DNA from: Nelumbo lutea
Lineage: Eukaryota > Streptophyta > Magnoliopsida > Proteales > Nelumbonaceae
Assembly: GCA_022828595.1 (NCBI GenBank)
Contig: JAKGHH010000001.1
Coordinates: 74,644,401 to 74,708,400, forward strand
Direction: 5' to 3'
Length of the DNA: 64,000 nt
Shown piece after piece: positions 23,601 through 31,091 of the stretch. The position numbers were made by a program, and so were the translations under genes. The notes beneath the pieces were generated by a model, which did not search any database, had not been told where the DNA came from, and saw only the letters and a program-made list of their open reading frames with translations. How positions within the stretch are numbered: the first letter of the stretch is position 1; the number at the start of each line of letters is the position of its first letter.

Positions 23601-26600
23601 TGGATAATCATCATAGTGAGTTTTGAGGATCAGAATAGAACATAAAATAACTTTTACCTCCTAATTCAGTGAAACATATAACAACTTTGCTTGCTAAGTC
23701 CAAGCTATGGTTTAAGTGGTAAGATGGACATCTAAAGACGAATAAAACAATGATACAGATGCAAAGTACCCATATTTGGTAAAGAAGTATCCCATGAATT
23801 TGCAACAAAGAACATCCAATGCACATTTTCCTATTTAACATGATAGACAATCTAGCTAAGTTGGGTTTGAAGATCATCACATACAGAAAACAACTTCTGC
23901 TTGATAGGTACAAACCGTACTGTGAGTGAACAATTAACATTTACAGATGAAGCAGATAATGATAGAAGTTATATATTCTAACAAAAGGTGCCCATGAATT
24001 TTCCAAGCATAATATTCAACCAGCAAGAATGCAGTCTACTCTAATTTCTCTCAAAAATGTAATGTTTATTTTGCAATTCATCTTTTGCACAGGAAGGATC
24101 TGCTTTGCCTGTCTTTTGGCTTTTCAAGTTTCTAATATTAGGTTAATTCACTTAAATGCCATTCTAATCATCCAGGGTTGGCTGCACCAATAGGTCCAGG
24201 ACTATTCCATTCTGTCTACCTTCAGTTGTACAAGTCTTTTTTGCTAAATCTAAGTTTCCAAGCTAATGCACTAATGTCATTCTCATTAGTGCGCATTCAG
24301 TGGACTTTGATGCACATGACCAAATAATATCGGTTAACATTTTGTCATTTCTTAATCTTGTGATCTGTGGACTGGAACCACACCTAGGCCCTAGGTACCA
24401 ATGCATGCATTCAATTCTAATTCATCTTATTTCCCTGCTTTAATAGATAATGGTGATACAGAAACCTGATCCACATGTCAAAAAGCCAATGCCTCATTTG
24501 GAATAACCTAAATCCAAATAAATAATAAACCCAAATATAGAAATAGACTTATGCTAGACCATGGTGTCACTTCTTGATCTAACTCAAATCAAATCAATAA
24601 AGCCATGTCCCAACTATATGGGGTTGACTTAACTACATGATTCTTGTTCCACCATTCCACTCTTTTTAGTGCCAAATTCATTGTTAAAGTATGAGCTATC
24701 AAATCATTTCTTAATACTCCAATTCAAGTCCTTTTTGGTCTGCCCCTACCTCTTCTGGACCCTTCAACTTGCAACAGAACACTTTTTACTGGTGTAAATG
24801 TTCTTCTCTGCACATAACCAAACCATATTAGTCCATTTCTGATCCTTCAGATATGATCATTTCTGATCCTTCAAAATCTATATTCCTGCTCATACTCATT
24901 CTTTTGAACATGTTTATTGACTTCCCAACACTCAAATCAATACAACATTTTTTTTCTTTTTGATCAGCAGATCAAATCAATACAACTTTGCTGGCCTTAT
25001 GGTTGTGTTATAAACTTTCCTTCTAGCCTAGGTGGTATTCTCCTTCTCCTATCAAACAATACTCCAGATGCACCCCCGTCCATTTTGCCCATCTGTTCAA
25101 CGTCTATGAGCCACAATTTCCTCAACCTCTCCCTTGTTATGGATTATCAAACAAAGGTAATGAAAGAGACAGCATAGAGATATGACTCAGTCTCTAGTCC
25201 TAAATCACAATTGTACCCCCACTCCCACTCACAATATTATTAAACTTACATTTCATGTTCTCAAAGTTTTAATCCAACTTATCTTAAAAGTTAAAATCTC
25301 CTGTTTCTAAAGCTTTGTTAATTATCTAAGTAATATTAATATTTCTTAACTATTTATTAAATTTTAAGATGGCAACTCAAGCATATCTTTTATGAGCAAA
25401 ACTGGGCAAGATTAGTAGTACTCAACAAACTAGAAATGTCCACATAATAATATCATTGGTATTCATTATCCCTGAAGAAGAGTCCTTCCATAATCTCCAT
25501 AATTAAGATATCCATGTGCATTCCCCTAAATACATGATTTAATAAGTTCATTAAATGGAAGGGGACGACTAAATTTTTCCTTTTTCATTTTATGTCACAT
25601 GAAGGAACTGTCTCAAATCTCCTCATCCAATGAAAACAGTAAAAACAAGGACTATGATGGCAAGACTCAGAACATAGAAAATAAATGAGAATGGAAGATG
25701 TATGAAAATGAAAAAAAAATAAAAAATTATGCAGCAACCATATGATATCTCAAAAATTCAAAATCCAGTGTTACCAGGAACCTCAAAATCAAAGGATCCA
25801 TTCATGCCAATATTTTGTCAGAATTCCAATTGACACATGGCACAACATTTTTAAGTATCCTAATGATGCTCAAAGCGAAAGTGAGCAAAAAAATTAGGCA
25901 CTTAGCACTGGTTAAAAGGGTATAATGAGAAAAGGGTGCATCCATGATAAATATAGCACAGGTACCAAGTATTCAGGTGAGGTGTCTGTGAATTTTAGAT
26001 GTTGACATGCGGGTGGTTGTGTAAGAGAATAATCAGAGTTCGCAAGGAACCATTCAACCTAAGAGCTTAAGCTTTCAGGTGAGGTACCTGAATAAGTTTT
26101 TATTCTCTAACACACACCCTCACGTGAAAGCCCATCAGGCTTGAAGCATGGACAAGCACAGGCCTACCCATTCCTTCTGCTGAAATTTAATTAAATACAA
26201 TGGGGACAATGAAAACTGAACGCTGGACTACTTGGTCAAATTGGATCTAATACCATCTCAAGGAATTGTTCAACCTAAAAGCTTAAGCATTTAGGTGAGG
26301 TCCCTGAATAGGGTTTTTTTTTCTCTAACATTTTTTCTTTTACCTGAAAACTTGGCAACTAGGCCATGTACTGTGATAACACTGTCAAAATTAATGAATC
26401 ACTAGATAGAACAAAAGCAACCAGGCTAATCAGAAATTCAGAATCAACTGAATCGCTTAATAGAAGAATAGTTGACAGTTTCCACCAACACAATCACATT
26501 ATATTCCTAAAAATTAGTGCAGCAAAGGGAAATACTTCAATAACACCACCAAAGCTTCAAAAGTGCCTACTAATAAGTGTTATCAAGGGAATCAAAAACT

Positions 26601-28714
26601 AAAGCTGCCCTGAAATTCTGAAAAGCAAAAAACTAGTATTTTTATAATAAATATTTGTGAATGATTACCAAAAAAATAAATATTTCTGAATCAATTCCCA
26701 GAAAGGTATTTTGCAATGGGTTGAACATTTTTCTTTTATGTAACAATATACAAGTAATGAAAAGGTTGCAAAGGATGAGTAAGAGAACTGCACTTTCTCA
26801 GCTATCATTTTTCCTTACCAGCTACAACTTCAGATTTCTAACTTGCTTATATTCATGGATTTCACCGTGTGCAAGCTTTAGCAGAATCAGAATGAGATTT
26901 CAATGCAAAATGCTTTCCCTAGCATAACCTGCTGAGTTCATGTAAAGTTGTAAACTTACCTCATCCAAAATAATACGTTCCCACTTTACAGAATGCAAAG
27001 CTGATTTCCCTGCAGGTGTTCCCTGGTCTAAATTGGTTGGCTTCCCATTTGAAGAAATATCCCCAGGCACTGTTCTTTTTTCTTGTTTCTGTTGCTTCTT
27101 GGTCCTCTTACCAGTCCCATTCACTTTGCTGCCCTCAAATTCAATCACCTCATCCTCTTGAACAGGAGATTTCATTTTCACCTCAGAATAGTTTAATTTG
27201 TGCTTCCCCTCCTTTCTTACTTGCTTGGACTGCTTAGCCGTTTTAACGGCATTAGGACCACAAAAATACTGTAGATGGACAACCATCTTCTTGGGACAAA
27301 ATAACTTGCCACACCAGATACACTTCTCCTTGGGTGGCATCACATTCTTCCTATAATCTGCCTCAACAGTAGAATATGTAGTCAGGACAAAATCAAATTC
27401 AGAGAACTCATTCATAATCTTCTTCTTGTTAACCCCATGATATACCAGCACTTTGGTGCTACCTTTAGGTGTAAATCGACCAATTTCATCCGCCCACTGC
27501 ATCACTGCAACAACAGGACAAATAACAAGGGTGCATTTAACTTTGGGCAACGCAGTGGATGGACCAGGTGAGGACAAAAGCCCAGTGGAGCCAGTACTAC
27601 TTCGATGGGATGCACGCTTGGCAAGAACAAGTGCAATGGCTTGGATTGTCTTTCCCATCCCCATTTCATCCGCAAGGATTCCTCCTCGAGGTTCAGAATC
27701 CTCCTGCTTCATTGACCAGGCCAACCACTCCCTTTGGTACCTCAGTAAAGGCATAAGCAAGTCTTGGGGCTCCTCAGCAGTTTCTGCCACTTCATCGTCT
27801 AGGCGATCAAAATCAACATCTTCTGTCTCATTTGCATCAAGCCATCTCTCATTCTCCTCCTCCAAAGCTTCCCACAATAATGTTGGTCTTCTTTTTCTTT
27901 TTTTCTTCTTCTGAGTATTGTTCTTCTTCTTCTGTTCATCCATCCAATAACCACTAACTTCTTCAAAATCATAAATTGTAACCTCCGGTTCTTCCTTGTT
28001 GCTTTCTTCACCGTCTTGTTCCACATTGCTTTTCGGCTTCTTTCCCCTGTGAACTGGTCTCTTCCCTTTCTTCTCCGATACCGTCTTCTTACTTTCCTTT
28101 AGATGCTCAATGTAATCAGAATCAGCGGCATCATCAGTCACGGAGTCCCCTTCGCTTATTTCAATCATAACCTTCCCTTTATCATTACCATCCAACTCTT
28201 TCGTCCCTCCCCCCTCTTCATCGTGTTTTAGCTCATCTTCTTTGAGAAAAGAAACACCACCTACATTTGGAGAACCCATTGTAAATAATTGATATTTTAT
28301 CTCCATTTACTCCCTTCCCATTCCGACAATTCAAACTTACCCTCTTTAGAAAAAGACACGAAAAGATTCTTTCAAGTTTCAACCAATTTAACAAAGAAAT
28401 ACAAGACAAGATACCTTTGTCGCCGTCACTGCTATCAGAATCTGAAGGTGGGACGTAATCTTCTTCGTCAGAGTTATGTCTAGTCCGGGACCTATTGGCT
28501 GATCAGAGATCATAGCAAGAAATCAATTGAAGTGAGGATTTGAACAAATAATAGATGGAATTGAGGATGAAGAAGAATAGAATCCTTAGATTGTGAAATG
28601 ACCACGAAAAAAAGAAGGGGGGGGGGGAGGGAGAGAGAGAAGAAGATGATGATGAACTTTACTTTTGACGGCCCTTCCTGAAACTCTGCGTTGACGTTGA
28701 GAGCGAAGTTTCAT
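4086..28714 (-). CDS. RAD16: RAD16/RHP16-like SNF2 DNA-repair helicase (8 exons, 3' end outside window)
   Basis: Spliced gene on the minus strand: 28663-28714, 28415-28498, 26960-28260, 17053-17175, 16891-16964, 4531-4594, 4266-4412, 4086-4171. All phases match and every intron is GT-AG. The product is the plant homologue of yeast RAD16, a SNF2 ATPase of global-genome nucleotide excision repair that acts on chromatin in the nucleus. Visible parts: basic N-terminus ([10 protein letters not shown]), acidic and lysine-rich linkers, Walker [10 protein letters not shown] (residues about 242-250), a C2-type insert (CIWC...HLQYFC, about 359-379), DEAH box at about 478-481 split by intron 3, SGTPLQNR motif III, zinc-binding cysteines (CRDCDC, CPNC, HFC), and LRRTKKGR. 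About 643 residues are present. The RING finger and C-terminal helicase lobe of the family are expected further left, outside the window. Confidence 0.9.
4266..4412 (-). CDS. RAD16: RAD16-like exon 7
   Basis: 147 bp, 49 codons, reading [44 protein letters not shown]. This is the conserved segment leading into the second helicase half. The acceptor is CATTTTAG and the donor GTAAGTGC. Confidence 0.9.
4531..4594 (-). CDS. RAD16: RAD16-like exon 6
   Basis: 64-bp exon encoding [20 protein letters not shown] and R, the second half of the zinc-binding insertion. It is separated from exon 5 by 12.3 kb of nested transposons. The acceptor is GATTCTAG and the donor GTAAGTTTAC. Confidence 0.9.
5619..5745. 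repeat. Long imperfect hairpin inside the hAT-like element
   Basis: Arms of about 45 bp, centred on GCAATGTGGGACTTGGAA (near 5643-5662) and its complement (near 5698-5718), are separated by a loop of about 35 bases. The match extends outward through CATTC and AAGGC/GCCTT words. Confidence 0.75.
5901..6343 (-). pseudogene. 5'-truncated LINE fragment (RNase H) with 20-bp TSD
   Basis: Minus strand: [20 protein letters not shown], then [11 protein letters not shown], then [15 protein letters not shown], with two stops. This is the C-terminal RNase H of the same LINE family as the full copy at 17370-22940. AAATATACTTGTATATATAT (5881-5900) and AAATATACTTGTACATATAT (6344-6363) flank it as a TSD, so it jumped into the hAT-like element. 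The 3' tail runs into a TA microsatellite. Confidence 0.75.
6600..6815 (+). mobile_element. LINE 3'-end fragment (weak)
   Basis: Plus strand MADKLVEGN followed by a degenerate RNase H end, a T-rich untranslated stretch and an A-rich tail near 6785-6815 resemble the end of a plant LINE. Only the last few residues support it. Confidence 0.35.
7332..7361 (+). repeat. (GA)n microsatellite
   Basis: About 15 uninterrupted GA units inside the hAT-like element. Confidence 0.95.
7949..8128 (+). repeat. 5' LTR of copia B
   Basis: 180 bp, TG...CA ends. It contains the TATA box ACATATAAATAG near 8022 and a CTTCTCTT-rich stretch before the primer site. Confidence 0.92.
8129..8140 (+). other. Primer-binding site of copia B
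   Basis: TGGTATCAGCAG directly after the LTR. The first nine bases match the tRNA-Met complement and the last three differ from the standard GAGC continuation. Confidence 0.75.
8838..9377 (+). pseudogene. Copia B gag
   Basis: The frame from ATG 8838 reads a copia gag: [56 protein letters not shown]. It then meets a stop at 9375. Reading continues in the same frame with gag-like sequence ([16 protein letters not shown]). A zinc-knuckle-like CTHC...H...C motif lies near 9570-9615. The family role is the RNA-packaging shell. An alternative upstream start exists, but the homology begins near 8860. Confidence 0.8.
9754..10422 (+). pseudogene. Copia B protease and GAG-pre-integrase domain
   Basis: Open frame of 222 residues. 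[13 protein letters not shown] carries the catalytic D-S-G of the aspartic protease (near 9935-9975). [11 protein letters not shown] is typical of the protease C-terminus. [17 protein letters not shown] is the GAG-pre-integrase zinc-binding segment. The frame stops at 10420 before the integrase core. Confidence 0.85.
10430..11170 (+). pseudogene. Copia B integrase remnant
   Basis: Split over all three frames by frameshifts and stops. Recognisable pieces: [20 protein letters not shown] (first catalytic Asp), [20 protein letters not shown] (the DDE glutamate of the usual VAERKNRH appears as aspartate), [10 protein letters not shown], and the C-terminal [15 protein letters not shown]. It cannot be functional. 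Confidence 0.8.
11586..12300 (+). pseudogene. Copia B reverse transcriptase
   Basis: [60 protein letters not shown] and [12 protein letters not shown] are the conserved copia RT blocks. A frameshift near 12010-12060 leads to the catalytic YVDDIIITN in another frame (near 12115), and further stops follow. Confidence 0.88.
12294..13071 (+). pseudogene. Copia B RNase H and C-terminus
   Basis: [60 protein letters not shown] and YCDNKAA are the copia RNase H signature with its acidic residues. A frameshift near 12845 moves the end to another frame ([21 protein letters not shown]). The stop at 13069-13071 is 7 bp before the 3' LTR. Confidence 0.88.
13067..13078 (+). other. Polypurine tract of copia B
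   Basis: The purine-rich GAGGGAGAG run immediately precedes the 3' LTR, where plus-strand DNA synthesis would be primed. Confidence 0.7.
13079..13269 (+). repeat. 3' LTR of copia B
   Basis: About 191 bp. It matches the 5' LTR with about a dozen substitutions and a small CTTCTC insertion. It ends GAAATCA before the GTATT TSD. Confidence 0.92.
13485..13580 (-). mobile_element. RTE-type LINE 3' end, piece 1
   Basis: Minus strand [18 protein letters not shown] resembles the very end of plant RTE reverse transcriptases (MIHVADP-type motif). The continuation of the same element is found at about 15117-15222 and 16370-16545, so later insertions have cut it. Family recognition is from memory of the motif. 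Confidence 0.55.
13600..14193 (-). pseudogene. Copia C gag
   Basis: Minus strand. The frame containing ATG 14157 reads [29 protein letters not shown] and [16 protein letters not shown], typical of a copia-type gag polyprotein. A stop follows at 13816-13818. The frame continues with stops through [20 protein letters not shown] and [14 protein letters not shown], then [12 protein letters not shown] sequence, where the element is cut. Confidence 0.75.
14585..14600 (-). other. Primer-binding site of copia C
   Basis: The minus strand reads TGGTATTAGAGCGGGT, a near match to the initiator tRNA-Met complement. Confidence 0.8.
14601..14870 (-). repeat. LTR of copia C
   Basis: 270 bp. On the minus strand it starts TGTAGAGACTGTG (14870) and ends CTCTGACA before the primer site. 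It contains a TATAAATATTATC box near 14735-14750 and a (GA)n run at about 14655-14680. Confidence 0.8.
14899..15116 (-). pseudogene. Short LINE 3' fragment (RNase H end)
   Basis: Minus strand [20 protein letters not shown] is the conserved end of the LINE RNase H domain. It is followed by an untranslated part and a short A tail (T run near 14902). It is strongly 5'-truncated. Confidence 0.7.
15117..15222 (-). mobile_element. RTE-type LINE, piece 2
   Basis: Minus strand [17 protein letters not shown] continues the RTE C-terminal region (family motif GHV.RRP). It lies between two LINE fragments. It aligns upstream of piece 1 (13485-13580) and downstream of piece 3. Confidence 0.5.
15222..16370 (-). 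pseudogene. 5'-truncated LINE copy (zf-RVT region, no RNase H)
   Basis: Minus strand. The A tail is the T run at 15223-15232. A 108-residue open stretch (15318-15644) reads [20 protein letters not shown], the zinc-finger RT (zf-RVT) region of plant LINEs. Further upstream are a degenerate cysteine cluster and [17 protein letters not shown] near 16300. It lacks the RNase H domain seen in other LINE copies here, so it represents a different LINE lineage. It interrupts the RTE relic. Confidence 0.7.
16370..16545 (-). mobile_element. RTE-type LINE, piece 3
   Basis: Minus strand [20 protein letters not shown] followed by [16 protein letters not shown] matches the RTE reverse-transcriptase tail that normally leads into GHV (piece 2). 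The break falls exactly between these blocks, where the LINE at 15222-16370 sits. Confidence 0.6.
16574..16710. repeat. Small inverted-repeat element (137 bp)
   Basis: CTTTTACACCTAATAGCTAA at the left end is the inverse of TAGCTATTAGGTGTAAAAG at the right end (about 20 bp, one or two differences). This is a likely miniature inverted-repeat element. No clear TSD was found. Confidence 0.6.
16891..16964 (-). CDS. RAD16: RAD16-like exon 5
   Basis: 74 bp encoding [20 protein letters not shown] and SLDY plus two bases. It contains the first cysteines of the family's zinc-binding insertion between the two helicase lobes. The acceptor CATGTAG and donor GTAAAAAC are clear. The two-base overhang (AG) joins the C of exon 6 to make serine. 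Confidence 0.9.
17053..17175 (-). CDS. RAD16: RAD16-like exon 4
   Basis: 123 bp, 41 codons, encoding [14 protein letters not shown] through [18 protein letters not shown]. It supplies the A-H of the DEAH box and motif III. It lies 9.8 kb from exon 3 because a LINE and other repeats fill intron 3. The acceptor is TTTGATGTAG. The donor begins GTCCGT, the same six bases with which exon 5 begins. Confidence 0.9.
17517..21588 (-). pseudogene. LINE ORF2: endonuclease, reverse transcriptase, RNase H
   Basis: Minus strand from ATG 21588. The endonuclease begins MKIIS-stop-NVR with ETKLAELD and [17 protein letters not shown]. The usual GDFN is GSYFN, and the SDH site reads FDH. The RT begins [19 protein letters not shown] (20240), then [31 protein letters not shown] and [17 protein letters not shown]. 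The catalytic site reads FTDD preceded by a stop instead of FADD. zf-[14 protein letters not shown] and [16 protein letters not shown]. The RNase H (17517-17960) is intact, with [25 protein letters not shown] and [12 protein letters not shown]. Confidence 0.88.
21765..22881 (-). pseudogene. LINE ORF1-like protein
   Basis: Minus strand. ATG 22881 opens [20 protein letters not shown]. One frameshift near 22730 moves to the frame [20 protein letters not shown], running to 22103. A third stretch (22106-21765) is rich in E/R and likely forms a coiled coil ([20 protein letters not shown]). Plant L1 ORF1 proteins bind element RNA. Here the order (globular N-terminus, basic linker [14 protein letters not shown], charged helix) fits, but there is no CCHC knuckle that I can see. 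Confidence 0.6.
24582..25190 (-). mobile_element. RTE-type LINE 3' fragment
   Basis: Minus strand, with stops: [15 protein letters not shown], then RMSMSRN, then [20 protein letters not shown] and a (TTGATT)-like tail at 24582-24600. This is the same family as the split relic at 13485-16545. It is degenerate. Confidence 0.6.
26038..26330 (-). mobile_element. Miniature LTR element (TRIM-like), 293 bp
   Basis: Two direct repeats of about 75 bp (26038-26112 and 26256-26330) both read, on the minus strand, TGTTAGAGAA...CTTAAGC...GGTTGAA...CCTTG. Just inside the upstream copy is TGGTATTAGATCC (26243-26255, minus), a degenerate tRNA-Met primer site. Just inside the downstream copy is a G-rich stretch (26113-26126). 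Only about 130 bp lie between them, so there is no coding capacity. Confidence 0.65.
26960..28260 (-). CDS. RAD16: RAD16-like exon 3 (ATPase lobe 1)
   Basis: 1301-bp exon. The acceptor is AAATGTAG (28261 up), which makes the ATG at 28306 in the intron irrelevant. The donor GTAAGTTT follows 26960. It carries the acidic/basic linkers, the Q-motif-like region ending [10 protein letters not shown], Walker A, motif Ia ([14 protein letters not shown]), the zinc-like insert and WERIILDE. The exon ends exactly after D-E of the DEAH box. Confidence 0.9.
28415..28498 (-). CDS. RAD16: RAD16-like exon 2
   Basis: 84 bp between an acceptor ending ATCAG (28499 up) and a donor GTATCT (28414 down). It encodes [20 protein letters not shown] and an acidic serine/aspartate tail, as in the N-terminal region of plant RHP16 proteins. 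Its 1-base overhang joins exon 3 to give Lys-Gly-Gly-Val. Confidence 0.85.
28663..28714 (-). CDS. RAD16: RAD16-like exon 1
   Basis: Starts at ATG 28714 and encodes 17 residues, [17 protein letters not shown], plus one base. The donor GTAAAG follows at 28662. The start is chosen because the basic N-terminus resembles the family and the phase fits exon 2. Confidence 0.8.
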
Positions 28715-28941
28715 GGTTGCTCGCAGAGAGTGACACTGAGTAAGGCAGAGACCGTATTCCCCAAGGTTGAGGTTTTCGCAGGGGTTTCAATGGCGGACGG
28801 AAGGGGATTTTCGATGAACTTCAGAGTAGCGATGAGTGCGCGGTCGCTGTCTTGTGTAAACATAACCCAGACGGCGGGAAAACCCATTATATGGTTAAAA
28901 GTCCTGTTAGGCACGTGACAAGCTATGAATTGGATGTCCAT
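28715..28941 (-). promoter_or_regulatory. Promoter/5' UTR of the RAD16-like gene
   Basis: Minus-strand promoter region upstream of ATG 28714. A TTTTCCCGCC box (minus; 28873-28882) matches the E2F-binding consensus seen at plant replication and repair genes. A perfect CACGTG G-box lies at 28912-28917. ATATAATGGG (minus, near 28885-28893) may serve as a weak TATA. The transcription start is not known. Confidence 0.5.
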
Positions 28942-29340
28942 TGTCCGACTTTATCCAATGGACGGCGTTTGGGAATGTAAGGATAAGGATTGTAATGCAC
29001 CTTCAAGCCGTTGGATTGGAATCTAATTGCAATGTATGGTGGCACCTTACCTATAATATATACGTAGCATTGACTGGGATTATTCGGAAGTCGGAACTCG
29101 GTGTGTCAAATCCAGCAGGCCTCTTACAATCCTACCTAATGCCTTGTTATGGCTCTCAGCCCAGGCCCAAAGTAAGATAGGGTCAGGCCTCCGCCAAACG
29201 AAGTATATTTGATGTTAGTAGAATTCTAGCTCAAGTCCAACTAGTGGTAAATTCATGCATTGGTTTTTTCTCCAACATGTATGATTTTCTTTTTAAAATA
29301 AAAATAATTTCCACATTAAAAAAAAAAAGAGTTTGCTCTA
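28942..29340. other. No gene seen
   Basis: Intergenic DNA of ordinary composition between the RAD16-like promoter and the first miniature element. No supported ORF or RNA gene. Confidence 0.5.
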
Positions 29341-29343
29341 TTA

Positions 29344-29473
29344 AGGGGTGTTTGATAACATGTTTGGTTTTGTTTTTGAAAAAAACAACCGCCACATTAG
29401 CAAGATTGTATTATTTTTTATGATATTTGTTTTTGTTTTAAAAACAAAACCAACCATATTGTCAAACACCCAC
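29344..29473. repeat. Miniature inverted-repeat element (130 bp)
   Basis: GGGTGTTTGATAACATG...TTTTGTTTTTGAAAA at the left is mirrored by TTTTAAAAACAAAACC...ATTGTCAAACACCC at the right, with arms of about 37 bp. It directly abuts the TAA target site of the next element. Confidence 0.65.
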
Positions 29474-29655
29474 CACTAAGGGGTTGTTCAGTAGTGTGGA
29501 GAAAATTGGTGGGTGTGTACTGGTCCACACCACACCCTGTGGCAGGGACCAGTCCACACCACAACACAGTCCACAGCTATTTTGAACTGTGGACAAACTG
29601 TGTGGATAGGACCACACCTATAGTGGCGCTTTGTAGTGTGGTGTGGACTAGAATG

Positions 29656-30030
29656 ATATACATAATTAATCATAAATATGTAATTTTTGTATTTTGTATG
29701 ATAAATATTTAAAAAAAATGCATCAATGAATTAATATTAACAAAAATATCAAATTTTTTTATAAAACAATAGTAAAATAATTAAAGAATATATATTAAAT
29801 ATTTAAAAAATATATTATTTCATTGATAAAAAAAATTAAAAATATAAAAAATAAGGAATTAAGTAAAATAATTAATATTTTATTGACAAAAATATTAAAA
29901 ATAATATTTCAACAATTGATACGAGAAATATTTTGCAAGATAAACACGGCATCTAACGATTTATGCAAACTAATAATCCACTTATTTCCATACTAGTTGT
30001 AAGGCAAGCATAATAACAAAAAGTAGGGCT
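29656..30030. other. AT-rich spacer inside the NAC-carrying transposon
   Basis: Highly AT-rich filler between the left subterminal repeats and the captured gene's 5' part. No ORF is supported. Confidence 0.6.
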
Positions 30031-30190
30031 TCTTGATTAGAATTCATTTGAAATTTAGAGTTTCTTCACCAATCCCGATTTCAGGAAATTGGGCTTCTCT
30101 AAGAAATAGAATTAGTGCTTGTGGGTCAAAACCAATATCAGTTCTAGGGGAAAATCTCTATGGCTTTCGAGAAAAAGATTGTAAGCAGGA

Positions 30191-31091
30191 ATGGAAAATG
30201 GGCTTAATAGGAAAGAAGAGCATATTGATTTGCCTCTTGGTTTCAGATTCCACCCCACCGATGAAGAGCTTATAACTCAATACCTATCCAAGAAGGTGGT
30301 CAACAGTAGCTTCTACGCTATAGCAATTGGAGAGGTGGACTTGAATAAGTGTGAACCTTGGGATATGCCATGTAAGTCTTTTGAAATAGATTTTGTCTTT
30401 CTCTCCTGTGTCTGTTCCTGATATGAATTACATTTTAACTTTAGCATTTGTGTTTAGTTGAATAAAGGGAGAGCAAAAATGGGGGAGAAGGAGTTGTACT
30501 TCTTCTGCATTAAAGACAGAAAATACCCAACTGGTTTGAGGACCAACAGAGCTACTGAAGCTGGTTACTGGAAAGCTACAAGAAAGGATAAGGAGATCTA
30601 CAGAGGGAAAACACTTGTCGAAATAAAAAAAACTCTGGTTTTCTACAAAGGAAGAGCACTTGTTGAAATGAAGAAAACTTTGATTTTCTATAGAGGAAGA
30701 GCTCCAAAAGGAGAAAAAACCAACTGGGTCATGCATGAATATAGGCTAGAGGGAAAATTCTCTCTGTCTAACCTACCAAAATCAGCCAAGGTAGAGTAAA
30801 GATCTCTTCGTCTGCTTTTCTTTCAATTTTATGTTTTTTGTTGTTGATCAACAATGTTATTTGTGTGGTCCTTGATGAGTCTTTTTTCTGTTGTCGCTCG
30901 TTCTTTTACAGAACGAGTGGGTGATATGCAAGATGTTCAACAAGAGCTCAAGTGAGAAGAAAATTCAAGACTGTCGTTTGTTCGCTCTTTTTCTGCTATT
31001 GTTCGTTCTTTTATTGTGCGTGAAACATATTATAGAAGGCAACCCGTGGAAGAAATTCATCCATGAGAAGAAGCCATTGTCGAGAAATTAA
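30191..31091 (+). CDS. Captured NAC-domain gene fragment with new hydrophobic tail
   Basis: Exons 30191-30371, 30468-30790 and 30912-31091 join in phase through GT-AG introns and give a stop-free 227-residue frame. It starts [20 protein letters not shown], then [63 protein letters not shown] and [13 protein letters not shown], ending the NAC domain at [13 protein letters not shown]. It is closest to the CUC/ORE1-type NAC group. Odd points: the motif GKDKEI reads RKDKEI, and 15 residues in the DNA-binding part are duplicated. The C-terminal activation region is replaced by [15 protein letters not shown] and a basic tail ending in the transposon's subterminal repeats. Expression is unknown. It may be a pseudogene. 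Confidence 0.75.

Larger units (their letters stand above)
17176..26959 (-). other. RAD16-like intron 3 (9.8 kb)
   Basis: Runs between exon 3 (donor GTAAGTTT) and exon 4 (acceptor GATGTAG). It contains a full LINE (17370-22940), an RTE fragment (24582-25190) and a miniature LTR element (26038-26330). The stretches 22955-24580, 25191-26037 and 26331-26959 are AT-rich and show no gene or recognisable element. Confidence 0.85.

Noticed and set aside
27453..27914. 153-codon plus-strand ORF
   Set aside because: It lies antisense to RAD16-like exon 3, whose minus-strand frame carries the SNF2 motifs.
28261..28306. ATG at 28306 as start of the RAD16-like exon 3
   Set aside because: The acceptor at 28261 and the two upstream exons join in phase and restore the family's N-terminus, so this ATG is intronic.
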